Of a stretch of DNA of 12,640 nucleotides, positions 1 through 6,855 are shown in pieces. Below the pieces are notes generated by a model that did no database searches, had not been told where the DNA came from, and saw nothing but the letters and a program-made list of their open reading frames with translations. The translations under genes were made by a program, and so were the position numbers. The stretch's first letter is position 1; every line of letters starts with the position of its first letter. The stretch spans positions 1-12,640 of the forward strand of contig JAFOZN010000057.1 in assembly GCA_017391185.1 (NCBI GenBank), given 5' to 3'. Origin of the DNA: Alistipes sp. (lineage in GTDB: Bacteria; Bacteroidota; Bacteroidia; Bacteroidales; Rikenellaceae).

Positions 1-470
1 AAGGTTATGATTACTATGATTTGGTGTTGGCTTTGACCGAGGAGATGGGTGTGACGGATCAGATTTTGATTAAAGGCGGTAAGCCTTTGGCCGACATCAA
101 GGAAAAATTGTCGAAGTATGAGAATAATATGATGTATATGCCGATTGTGTCACCTCAGAATGTCAAGGGTCGCGAGATGTTGAGCGAGTACTTGGCCGAT
201 AAGGAGCCTCAGTTGGCCTATGAAGTGTGTTGGAATAAGCTCACGCCTGAGGTGGAGCAGGCTATGAAGGAGGTCATTGCCGATGGTTCTAAATTGTGGG
301 TGAACACGCTTTGGAATTCGCTCTGTGGCGGATTGAGTGATGATGTTGCTTATACGACATCAGTCGAGGAGGTCTATGGTAAAATTGTAGATATGGGTGC
401 TACGATGATTCAGACCGATCGTCCAGAGTTCTTACTCGACTATTTGCGATCTCGCGGATTGCATGATTAA
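1..470 (+). CDS. Glycerophosphodiester phosphodiesterase family protein, C-terminal part (5' end outside window)
   Basis: This is the last ~156 codons of a gene that begins before the window; the frame is open from base 3 and stops at TAA 468-470. The family hydrolyses glycerophosphodiesters to glycerol-3-phosphate and an alcohol on a TIM barrel, and Bacteroidetes members are usually exported. The visible part matches the end of that barrel: a stretch beginning WVNTLWNS, then a regularly spaced DMGATMIQTDRPEFLLDYL block, which is the typical 'G-(A/V)-x-x-(I/F)-x-T-D-x-P' terminal beta-alpha unit, followed by a short RGLHD end. The catalytic His/Glu residues lie in the missing N-terminal half, so activity cannot be judged. 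A TTG at 21 is an internal codon, not a start. Transcription should end at the hairpin just downstream. Family assignment is fairly secure; substrate is unknown. Confidence 0.8.
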   Translation, partial: GYDYYDLVLALTEEMGVTDQILIKGGKPLADIKEKLSKYENNMMYMPIVSPQNVKGREMLSEYLADKEPQLAYEVCWNKLTPEVEQAMKEVIADGSKLWVNTLWNSLCGGLSDDVAYTTSVEEVYGKIVDMGATMIQTDRPEFLLDYLRSRGLHD

Positions 471-490
471 TGTGATGGTTGGCCTTACCT

Positions 491-525
491 AAAAAGAGCG
501 TGTCTACATTAGACACGCTCTTTTT
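491..525. terminator. Strong bidirectional intrinsic terminator
   Basis: A perfect 15-bp inverted repeat: left arm 491-505 (AAAAAGAGCGTGTCT), 5-nt loop 506-510, right arm 511-525. The arms begin and end in A/T runs, so the RNA from either strand is a GC-containing hairpin followed by U residues. It lies between two converging genes and should end both the phosphodiesterase transcript and the leftward asnS-rpoN operon. The last T of the right arm is shared with the stop codon of the minus-strand gene (525-527). Confidence 0.92.
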
Positions 526-1133
526 TAGATAAACAACATCGCCACAAGCGATATGGCTATTCCAGCCACAAAGCCTATGAGTAGCTGTCGCGGGCGGTTG
601 CGCCCCATATAAAGTCGTGCTGAGGCCAACAATCCTGCGGCAAGAATCGCACCCAAAAAAGCCCAGAAGAGAGCAATCTCGCCTACGATGTTGAGCATCG
701 AAAAGATGCCGATGGCGGTACCGATTGCCGTCAGATGAAGGCTGATACGAAAAAACGGTATTGTTACCAGACAAAACAACTCACTCATCAGTGCTGCGAC
801 TATCATCTTGCGGAAGATCAGAAGTGATGGTACACCCATAAAGGTGATGGCACAGAGCAGATAACATATCGAACATATCAAGATGGACATGACGTAGAAC
901 TGCTTGCGCGTGAGGTGCCTGAAATATAATCTGCTAAAACGCTTGACCAAAGTTATTGTCAGTATGGGTAGGATAAGCGAAAAGAGCGTCACTACCCACA
1001 ATAGATACAGTTTGCCCTTGAATGGATAGTAGGAATATACCGTTGGGCAGAATAGCAATACAACCATCACATATATGGGTATAAGGAATGGGTGCATGGC
1101 GTAGGAGTATATCTTGGCAAGTCGGCGAAGCAT
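525..1133 (-). CDS. Small PAP2-like integral membrane protein
   Basis: A 202-residue hydrophobic protein with about six likely membrane segments (roughly 16-32, 43-63, 79-99, 108-128, 134-165, 185-202). The C-terminal half resembles the core of PAP2 (phosphatidic acid phosphatase type 2) membrane proteins: ISLH at 130-133 stands where the second motif's histidine is expected, and SARLYMGRNRPRQLLIGF (171-188) resembles the third motif, SRx5Hx3D. In that third motif the usual histidine and aspartate are absent, and the first motif (KxxxxxxRP) is not clear, so it may not be an active phosphatase. I chose ATG at 1131-1133; a TTG one codon upstream (1134-1136) is the only alternative. It is the last gene of the leftward operon, 23 bp after rpoN. 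Family membership is inferred from motif spacing, and function is unknown. Confidence 0.65.
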   Translation of the reverse strand: MLRRLAKIYSYAMHPFLIPIYVMVVLLFCPTVYSYYPFKGKLYLLWVVTLFSLILPILTITLVKRFSRLYFRHLTRKQFYVMSILICSICYLLCAITFMGVPSLLIFRKMIVAALMSELFCLVTIPFFRISLHLTAIGTAIGIFSMLNIVGEIALFWAFLGAILAAGLLASARLYMGRNRPRQLLIGFVAGIAISLVAMLFI

Positions 1134-1156
1134 CAAAAAGTAGGTTTTAACTCACT

Positions 1157-2572
1157 TTAAATCTGTTTTCTAAGGCGTGCTACGGGAATATCTAACATCT
1201 CGCGATATTTGGCTACCGTACGGCGAGCGATGCAGTAACCCTTGTCGTTGAGTATGTTCATAAGTGTCTCATCTGTCAGCGGATGACGTTTATCCTCCTC
1301 GTTGATGCACTCCTGTAGGATATTTTTAATCTCATAGCTCGAAACAATCTCTCCACTCTCGGTCTGCATGGCCTCCGAGAAGAGTGTTTTGAGAAGTATT
1401 ATGCCGAAGTGAGTCTGTACATATTTACTATTTACCACACGCGAGATAGTCGAGACATCCAACCCCGTACGATCCGCAATATCCTTGAGGATCATAGGGC
1501 GCAGATGACTCTTGTCGCCATCTTTGAAATACTCTTTCTGGAAATTAAGAATCTCCTGCATGGTACGCATCAGTGTGTCGTGGCGTTGCTTGATGGCTGA
1601 GATAAACCATTTGGCAGAGTCGATTTTACTCTTGACAAATTGTATGGCCTCTTTATCTTTATCGGATATTGTGCCGTTGGGCGAGACCATATCTCGGATC
1701 ATATCTACATATCGGCGATTGATCTTTACATCGGGTATGTTGTATGATGTGAGCGAGAGGTCGAACTGCCCATCGTGGTAGTCGAGTCTAAAGTCGGGAA
1801 TGACGTATGGTGCCACATCGAGGCTCCCTCCCTCGGAATAGAGGTTGGCAGGTTTGGGTGAGAGGTGGCGTATCTCATCTATAGCATCGCGGAACTCCTC
1901 CTCGCTCACCCCCAAGCGAGAGATTAGCTTTTCGTAATGTTTTTTGGTAAACTCCTCGAAATGAGAACTTAAGATCTTCTTGGCCAGTCGCTTGGTAGGG
2001 GTATCCATCGTACGATCATGCATCTGCAAAAGCAGACACTCCTGCAGATTGCGAGCTCCTATGCCTGCTGGTTCCAGTTGGTGTATGATGCCGAGTAGTT
2101 GCTCCAACTCCGCAGGCATGACATCTATACCGAGCGAAAAGAGTATGTCATCCGAGAGCGACTCCATATCGCGGCGCAGATAGCCATCCTCATCTATGCT
2201 ACCGACCATAAAAAGGGTGATTTTATACTCCCTCTCGCTTAGGTTACGATAGCCCAACTGTTCGGCCAAATACTCTTGTATAGAGAGCCCTCCTGTGATA
2301 TTTATAGGACGCTCCTTATCATCTTTCGAGAAGTTGTTTATGCGACTCTTATAGCTCGGAGTATCATCATCTGAGATGTACTCCTCCACCGAGAGTTGCT
2401 CATCATCATCCTGAGAGTGGCTCTCCTCCTCCAATACGATGTTCTCCTCGATCTCTTGCTTGATACGTTGTTCGAGTTGTGTGATGGGCAACTCCAACAA
2501 CTTGATCATCTGGATCTGTTGTGGTGAGAGAGTCTGTTGCTGACTTTGAATCTGACGTTGCGAAATAGCCAT
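1157..2572 (-). CDS. rpoN: RNA polymerase sigma-54 factor
   Basis: A 471-residue sigma-54, normal length for the family. It directs core RNA polymerase to -24/-12 promoters that need an ATP-driven activator. The order of parts is standard. Region I is glutamine/leucine-rich (residues 1-50, with SQQQTLSPQQIQMIKLLELP) and contacts the activator. A strongly acidic region II linker follows (about 51-75, EEESHSQDDDEQ). The core-binding domain is about 95-290. A helix-turn-helix at 363-385 (DIADRTGLDVSTISRVVNSK) is followed by the invariant RpoN box at 449-458 (ARRTVAKYRE), which reads the -24 element. The start ATG (2570-2572) gives the typical N-terminus MAISQRQ. It lies between the esterase gene (96 bp upstream) and the PAP2-like gene (23 bp downstream), so it is probably cotranscribed from the asnS promoter. 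No sigma-54-dependent promoter was recognised in this window. Confidence 0.97.
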   Translation of the reverse strand: MAISQRQIQSQQQTLSPQQIQMIKLLELPITQLEQRIKQEIEENIVLEEESHSQDDDEQLSVEEYISDDDTPSYKSRINNFSKDDKERPINITGGLSIQEYLAEQLGYRNLSEREYKITLFMVGSIDEDGYLRRDMESLSDDILFSLGIDVMPAELEQLLGIIHQLEPAGIGARNLQECLLLQMHDRTMDTPTKRLAKKILSSHFEEFTKKHYEKLISRLGVSEEEFRDAIDEIRHLSPKPANLYSEGGSLDVAPYVIPDFRLDYHDGQFDLSLTSYNIPDVKINRRYVDMIRDMVSPNGTISDKDKEAIQFVKSKIDSAKWFISAIKQRHDTLMRTMQEILNFQKEYFKDGDKSHLRPMILKDIADRTGLDVSTISRVVNSKYVQTHFGIILLKTLFSEAMQTESGEIVSSYEIKNILQECINEEDKRHPLTDETLMNILNDKGYCIARRTVAKYREMLDIPVARLRKQI

Positions 2573-2668
2573 AGTTTTCTTGTTAAAATTTTACTTGCTA
2601 AGCTCTCTTCTTTATCTTCTTCTTTAGGTCAGCTATCATGTCTGCTATCCAATGCGGATTAGCAGGAA

Positions 2669-3436
2669 CTATTTGCGGTTCTTCTTCAAGGCGCTTATTA
2701 TGCCCTTAGACCAGAATTTGGCCAACTCCTTGGCACCATCCTCGTTAGGGTGCAGGAAGAATACGCCCGCATTACCATTCTCGGCAAACATATATTTGCG
2801 GTAGTGCTGCTTGAAGAAATCAAACGCCTCGTAATCACCCACAAATACATCCTTCTCCTGCTGAGCAATCTCAAGCAGTACGTTGGCATAGTCGGTCACG
2901 CGCTTTAAGCCTGCCGTAAGGTACATCGCTCCGTTATAAGTATTAGGACTATACCAGATAGGGCGCTGCAATACAAAAATCGCACCTGGAGCCATCTTTC
3001 TCAGGCGAGAGATCAGATCCATAAGGTTCTTTTTGTATTGGGCGTTCGAAGCTGGTGCCCCGTAACATCTGGTAGATGCCGAGTCGTTGGTTCCGAGCAT
3101 GATAGAGAAGATTATCGGTTCTTGACTGATGTCTTGAATCTCCTTAATAGCCTTCTCTACACGCTTGAAATCTCTATTGTGTGAAGGTACGAAGTCGAGT
3201 GTAGTGGCACCCGAACGTCCGCAATTGCGGAAGTTGACATCCTTGCCGAGCTTCTTCTCCAGAATCTGGGCTGAGATGACGGGTGGAGCACTCTTAAGGC
3301 TCTCTTTATGTCCGGCTCCAGCGGTGATGCTATTGCCGATATAGATGACGTTACAGGTCTTAATCTTGTTTGCAGCCTGCGTCTGGTAGCTCAACGCGAA
3401 AAGGGCGATGAGCAGGAGTGAAAGTAGCCTCTTCAT
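2669..3436 (-). CDS. Secreted SGNH/GDSL-family hydrolase (probable esterase)
   Basis: About 255 residues from the ATG at 3434-3436. This start gives a clean signal peptide (MKRLLSLLLIALFALSYQTQA, cut near residue 21-22); a GTG three codons upstream (3443-3445) is possible. SGNH blocks are in order. Block I is YIGNSIT with the nucleophile Ser at about 36 (GNS in place of GDS). Block II is NCGRSG, about 71-76. Block III is GTND at 115-118. Block V is HPNEDG with the catalytic His at about 229. Such proteins deacylate carbohydrates or lipids in the periplasm; HPN instead of DxxH is common in the carbohydrate-acetylesterase branch. It lies between asnS (43 bp) and rpoN (96 bp) on the same strand. 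The protein ends in a lysine-rich tail (ALKKNRK), and another reading frame just past the stop also encodes a plausible lysine-rich tail (see findings). Substrate is unknown. Confidence 0.85.
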   Translation of the reverse strand: MKRLLSLLLIALFALSYQTQAANKIKTCNVIYIGNSITAGAGHKESLKSAPPVISAQILEKKLGKDVNFRNCGRSGATTLDFVPSHNRDFKRVEKAIKEIQDISQEPIIFSIMLGTNDSASTRCYGAPASNAQYKKNLMDLISRLRKMAPGAIFVLQRPIWYSPNTYNGAMYLTAGLKRVTDYANVLLEIAQQEKDVFVGDYEAFDFFKQHYRKYMFAENGNAGVFFLHPNEDGAKELAKFWSKGIISALKKNRK

Positions 3437-3479
3437 ATTCTTCACTTTTGGTTGTTTTAGTCTTGGTAGTGGTCAAATT

Positions 3480-4868
3480 TTAGAACTCTGCGTTGTTTGG
3501 AGTACGTGGGAATGGAATCACATCACGGATGTTAGCCATACCTGTCACGAACAACAACAAACGCTCGAAGCCCAAACCGAAGCCAGAGTGTGGTGCTGAA
3601 CCCCAACGGCGTGTGTCGAGATACCACCAAAGCTCAGCCTCGCTCATTTGGAGCTCCTTGACTCTTGCAGTAAGCTTGCCATAATCAGCCTCACGCTCCG
3701 AACCACCGATGATCTCGCCGATTTTTGGGAACAAAACGTCCATAGCGCGTACTGTCTTGCCATCCTCATTCTGCTTCATGTAGAATGCCTTGATATCCTT
3801 TGGATAGTTGATGAGGATTACAGGGCGCTTGAAGTGCTCCTCTACCAGATAACGCTCATGCTCCGACTGCAAATCGCAACCCCAATCGCATGGGAACTCA
3901 AACTTGCGGCCCGAAGCCTTCAGAATCTCGATACCCTCTGTGTAATCCAAACGTACGAAGTCGTTCTTGATGACAAACTCCAAACGCTCGATAAGCTCCT
4001 TGTCCCACATCTTGTTCATGAACTCCAGATCCTCGCGGCAGTTCTCCAAAGCGTAGCGGATCAAATACTTGAGGAAATCCTCAGCCAACTCCATGTTCTC
4101 CTCCAACTCGTAGAATGCCATCTCAGGCTCGATCATCCAGAACTCCGAGAGGTGACGTGGAGTGTTAGAGTTCTCAGCACGGAATGTAGGGCCGAAAGTA
4201 TAGATCTGTCCCAAAGCCAAAGCTCCGAGCTCACCCTCCAACTGACCAGATACAGTAAGGTTACATGGCTTGCCATAGAAATCCTGAGAGTAGTCGATCT
4301 GACCATCCTCTGTACGAGGAAGGTTGTTCAGATCCATAGTTGTGACGTTGAACATCGCTCCAGCACCCTCGCAGTCAGAACCTGTGATAAGTGGGGTGTG
4401 CCAATAGTAGAAGCCGTGGTCGTTGAAATACTTGTGGATAGCGTATGCCATAGCGTGGCGGATGCGGAAGACAGCGCCAAAGGTGTTGGTACGTGGACGC
4501 AAGTATGCGATGTCACGCAAGAACTCCAAAGAGTGGCCCTTCTTCTGCAATGGGTATGTGTCAGGATCAGCTGTACCATAGACCTCGATCTTCTCGGCCT
4601 GTACCTCTACGCCCTGACCTGCGCCGAGTGATTTAACGAGCTTACCATCTACGCGGATACATGAACCTGTAGTGACAGCCTTAAGCTCCTCTTCCTGTAT
4701 CTTCTGCAAGTCGACAACGACCTGTATGTTACCTACGCAAGAACCATCGTTTAGAGCGATGAATGCTACGTTTTTGTTTCCACGCTTGGTGCGCACCCAA
4801 CCCTTTACCGTAATGTCATAGTCGGTAGTGGTAGATTTCAGAATCTCTGCAATTCTCTGAGTTTTCAT
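3480..4868 (-). CDS. asnS: Asparaginyl-tRNA synthetase
   Basis: A 462-residue class II aminoacyl-tRNA synthetase that charges tRNA-Asn with asparagine using ATP. The N-terminal OB-fold anticodon-binding domain spans about 1-105 ([15 protein letters not shown] at 19-33). The catalytic domain has motif 2 at 229-243 ([15 protein letters not shown]) and motif 3 at 431-436 (GLGFER), and it ends in [10 protein letters not shown]. The DCEGAG stretch (165-170) and absence of a bacterial AspRS insertion domain favour AsnRS over AspRS; length agrees with AsnRS. The reading frame is open further upstream, to 5006, but that extension crosses the promoter and has no homology-like content. The ATG at 4866-4868 gives the expected start [10 protein letters not shown]. 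It is the first gene of the leftward operon with the esterase, rpoN and the PAP2-like gene. Confidence 0.96.
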   Translation of the reverse strand: MKTQRIAEILKSTTTDYDITVKGWVRTKRGNKNVAFIALNDGSCVGNIQVVVDLQKIQEEELKAVTTGSCIRVDGKLVKSLGAGQGVEVQAEKIEVYGTADPDTYPLQKKGHSLEFLRDIAYLRPRTNTFGAVFRIRHAMAYAIHKYFNDHGFYYWHTPLITGSDCEGAGAMFNVTTMDLNNLPRTEDGQIDYSQDFYGKPCNLTVSGQLEGELGALALGQIYTFGPTFRAENSNTPRHLSEFWMIEPEMAFYELEENMELAEDFLKYLIRYALENCREDLEFMNKMWDKELIERLEFVIKNDFVRLDYTEGIEILKASGRKFEFPCDWGCDLQSEHERYLVEEHFKRPVILINYPKDIKAFYMKQNEDGKTVRAMDVLFPKIGEIIGGSEREADYGKLTARVKELQMSEAELWWYLDTRRWGSAPHSGFGLGFERLLLFVTGMANIRDVIPFPRTPNNAEF

Positions 4869-4956
4869 CTTTTTATCGTATTTTAATTTTACTATTCTTC
4901 CGTATTCTTGAGACCAAGAGTTGTTCCCTAAAAAACACTTTAGCCCTATCAACCTA

Positions 4957-4988
4957 CAAAGGTAGATAATAATTTGATATTTGTCAAA
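4957..4988 (-). promoter_or_regulatory. Bacteroidetes-type promoter for asnS operon
   Basis: Read on the minus strand, TTTG (plus coordinates 4985-4988), then 20 bp, then TACCTTTG (4957-4964). This matches the Bacteroidetes housekeeping sigma consensus (-33 TTTG, 19-21 bp, -7 TAnnTTTG). Transcription would start around 4945-4955, leaving a leader of about 80-90 nt before the asnS ATG. It overlaps the opposite promoter across 4973-4988. Confidence 0.8.
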
Positions 4989-5003
4989 AAAAAAGTACCT
5001 TTG
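4973..5003 (+). promoter_or_regulatory. Bacteroidetes-type promoter for the GH2-like/rlmH/LTA-synthase-like operon
   Basis: TTTG at 4973-4976, 19 bp, then TACCTTTG at 4996-5003, again an exact fit to the Bacteroidetes -33/-7 consensus. A second TTTG (4980-4983) is only 12 bp from the -7 box and is unlikely to be used. The predicted start is near 5008-5012, inside the inverted repeat 5008-5022, giving a leader of about 55 nt before the ATG at 5067. Confidence 0.82.
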
Positions 5004-5007
5004 CAAA

Positions 5008-5022
5008 CGGTACTATGTACCG
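5008..5022. repeat. Inverted repeat CGGTAC-TAT-GTACCG at the predicted transcription start; candidate operator
   Basis: A perfect 6-bp inverted repeat with a 3-nt centre, placed 4 bp after the plus-strand -7 box. A further half-site GTACC occurs at 4995-4999, overlapping that -7 box. The position suits a repressor site for the rightward operon or a small 5' hairpin in its mRNA. Just downstream, AGCGTTA occurs twice as a direct repeat (5027-5033 and 5038-5044), 11 bp apart. Function is inferred from position only. Confidence 0.45.
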
Positions 5023-5066
5023 CCGAAGCGTTAAATGAGCGTTATTTTAATAATTAGTGCTAAATT

Positions 5067-6377
5067 ATGAAGAGATTTTTCCTACTTGGCTTGAGTCTTA
5101 TGGCCGTATTGTCGGCTTTGGCGCAAAGCCCCAGAGTATATCGTTCGGAGTTTGTGACCTTCGATAAGAGAGAGGATGCGGTGGCTGATAAGCGCGATGA
5201 GACAGCCAATTATACACCCTTCAAGCCTGAGCGTATTGCGATTGCTGGCGGTGAGGCTCGTTTTGTGCAGAAGATCAATATCGATGCTACGATGAACGAC
5301 TACAACGTATTCTTCCACTTGGAGAATGTCGGTATGGCATATACGCTTTTTGTCAACAATGAGCCTATTGCCGAGGTGGATGATACCATTACTCCTGCCG
5401 ATTTCCTGCTCTCGCCATATTTGCGTCAGGGAGTGAATGAGTTGATGGTGGGCGTAAGAATGAGTCGCACGCCTCAGCTTCAGGAGAATCTTGTGCAACC
5501 AAATTTCGAGCAGTTTGAGAATAGCTACATCTTCGCTCAGCGTAGATTGTCGGTTAGGGATTTTGATGTGATTCTTGAGCCTGATACTACACGTCAATAT
5601 GCTAAATTGAAGTTGGATGTTATCGTGGCCAACGATTTCAACTACAAGGAGACTATCCAAGTGGGATTCGATATCTACGATCCTAAGGGGAAACTCAAGG
5701 AGTATAGCGTCAATGAGTTGGAGTTGGAGGGACGTTCGATAGATACGCTCCGTTTTAATCCCGATGTGTATCACTCATACAACTTTAAGTGGGGTGATGG
5801 TCAGAAGCCACTCTATACCTTGACTCTCTACATCAAGCGCAATGGAATGTTGTGGGAGTATATCCCGATGAAGATTGGTTTCGGTAAGACTGAGTATCGT
5901 GATGGTAAATTCTTCCGCTTCGATCAGGTGCTGCATCTCCAAATCAAGGAGCATTTCAACGCCTCGGAGGATCGCCAAAAGACGTTTGTTGCCATCGAGC
6001 AGCTCAAGTTGCGCGGTTATAACACCCTTTGTCCCGACTATCCACAACCAAAATGGTTCTACGATATGTGCGACAAGGCGGGTATGTTTGTCATCGAGTG
6101 TGCCAATATCAACTCTCCTACCAATAGCCATATTCGCTCGGTGGGTGGTACTCCAGCCAACGATCCTAAACTCTATGATGAGTATATGACTCGCATCAAA
6201 TCTATGTATTACCGTTCGCGCAACCACTCTTGCATCATTGCCTACCGTTTGGCGGGTGCGCAGTCGGGTAATGGATACAATCTCTATAAGGCTTACGAAT
6301 GGTTAAAGTCGGTAGAGAAACGCCGCCCTGTATTCTATGAGGGTGCCGAGGGAGAGTGGAATACCGATAAGGAGTAG
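5067..6377 (+). CDS. Secreted GH2 (beta-galactosidase)-like protein, probably catalytically inactive
   Basis: A 436-residue exported protein; its signal peptide is MKRFFLLGLSLMAVLSALA, cut before Q20. The architecture follows glycoside hydrolase family 2. A jelly-roll sugar-binding-like domain lies at about 50-135 (TLFVNNEPIAEVDD and the LRQGVNELMVGVR turn), an Ig-like sandwich at about 165-272, then a TIM-barrel beginning at about 285. The barrel carries GH2-like landmarks: LKLRGYNTLCPDYPQPKWFYDMCDKAG, FVIECANIN (341-349), RSRNHSCIIAY and RRPVFYEG (419-426). The LacZ-type SLGNESGHG acid/base loop reads RLAGAQSGNG (394-403), with Gln where the catalytic Glu belongs. The protein ends before the barrel half that would carry the nucleophile Glu. 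Total length is well below the roughly 600-1000 residues usual for GH2 enzymes. It is first in an operon, 2 bp before rlmH. A carbohydrate-binding or scaffold role is inference. Confidence 0.78.
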   Translation: MKRFFLLGLSLMAVLSALAQSPRVYRSEFVTFDKREDAVADKRDETANYTPFKPERIAIAGGEARFVQKINIDATMNDYNVFFHLENVGMAYTLFVNNEPIAEVDDTITPADFLLSPYLRQGVNELMVGVRMSRTPQLQENLVQPNFEQFENSYIFAQRRLSVRDFDVILEPDTTRQYAKLKLDVIVANDFNYKETIQVGFDIYDPKGKLKEYSVNELELEGRSIDTLRFNPDVYHSYNFKWGDGQKPLYTLTLYIKRNGMLWEYIPMKIGFGKTEYRDGKFFRFDQVLHLQIKEHFNASEDRQKTFVAIEQLKLRGYNTLCPDYPQPKWFYDMCDKAGMFVIECANINSPTNSHIRSVGGTPANDPKLYDEYMTRIKSMYYRSRNHSCIIAYRLAGAQSGNGYNLYKAYEWLKSVEKRRPVFYEGAEGEWNTDKE

Positions 6378-6379
6378 AG

Positions 6380-6853
6380 ATGAATATAGAACTCATCGTA
6401 ATCGGCAAGACCGATCAGCAGGAGGTGGCATCGCTTGTGGAGCAGTATGCCAAGCGAGTGAATCACTACTGTAAATTCACCGTTACGACCATCGCCGATG
6501 TAAAGAATACTCGCAATATGGCTCCTTCGCGCCAGAAACAGTTGGAGGGAGAGATGATCCTTAGGCTTATTTCCGATGGCGATTGGTTGGTGTTGATGGA
6601 TGAGAGGGGCAGGCAATTTACCTCGATGGAGTATGCCGATTGGTTGCAAAAACGTATGCTCAGCGGAGTGAAACGTCTGGCTATTGTTATCGGTGGCCCT
6701 TACGGCTTTTCGGACGAGGTCTATAAGCGTGCCAACGAGAAAATCTCGCTCTCGAAGATGACCTTCTCGCATCAAATCGTGCGTGCAATCTTTGCCGAGC
6801 AGTTGTATAGAGCTTTTACTATCCTTAATAACGAACCCTATCACCACGAGTAG
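6380..6853 (+). CDS. rlmH: 23S rRNA (pseudouridine-1915-N3)-methyltransferase
   Basis: A 157-residue SPOUT-class methyltransferase of the usual RlmH length. It methylates N3 of pseudouridine 1915 in helix 69 of 23S rRNA on the assembled 70S ribosome, using S-adenosylmethionine. The trefoil-knot cofactor site is visible as IGGPYGF (104-110) and LSKMTFSHQIVR (124-135). The conserved C-terminus NEPYHHE carries the tyrosine and histidines expected at the RNA-facing end. The N-terminal strand MNIELIVIGKT is also typical. It sits 2 bp after the GH2-like gene and 2 bp before the LTA-synthase-like gene, so translation of the three is probably coupled. Confidence 0.96.
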   Translation: MNIELIVIGKTDQQEVASLVEQYAKRVNHYCKFTVTTIADVKNTRNMAPSRQKQLEGEMILRLISDGDWLVLMDERGRQFTSMEYADWLQKRMLSGVKRLAIVIGGPYGFSDEVYKRANEKISLSKMTFSHQIVRAIFAEQLYRAFTILNNEPYHHE

Positions 6854-6855
6854 AT

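Noticed and set aside
3648..4631. A 327-codon open frame on the plus strand, antisense to asnS
   Set aside because: It lies entirely inside the strongly supported asnS gene, its translation is a leucine/valine/serine-rich string with no domain pattern or signal, and it has no promoter or neighbour support. It is a by-product of asnS codon bias.
4984..4994. Poly-A run in the divergent promoter region as a possible terminator or assembly artefact
   Set aside because: There is no adjacent stem for a terminator, and the run sits in a normal spacer position between promoter boxes. A one-base length error cannot be excluded but would still leave the -33/-7 spacing close to acceptable.
4869..5006. 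N-terminal extension of asnS up to 5006
   Set aside because: The frame is open, but it would translate the promoter boxes and poly-A tract. The ATG at 4868 gives the exact expected AsnRS N-terminus and normal length.
5082..5774. A 230-codon open frame antisense to the GH2-like gene
   Set aside because: It is fully embedded in a gene with signal peptide and GH2-like domains; the antisense product is rich in Ile/His/Leu without motifs.
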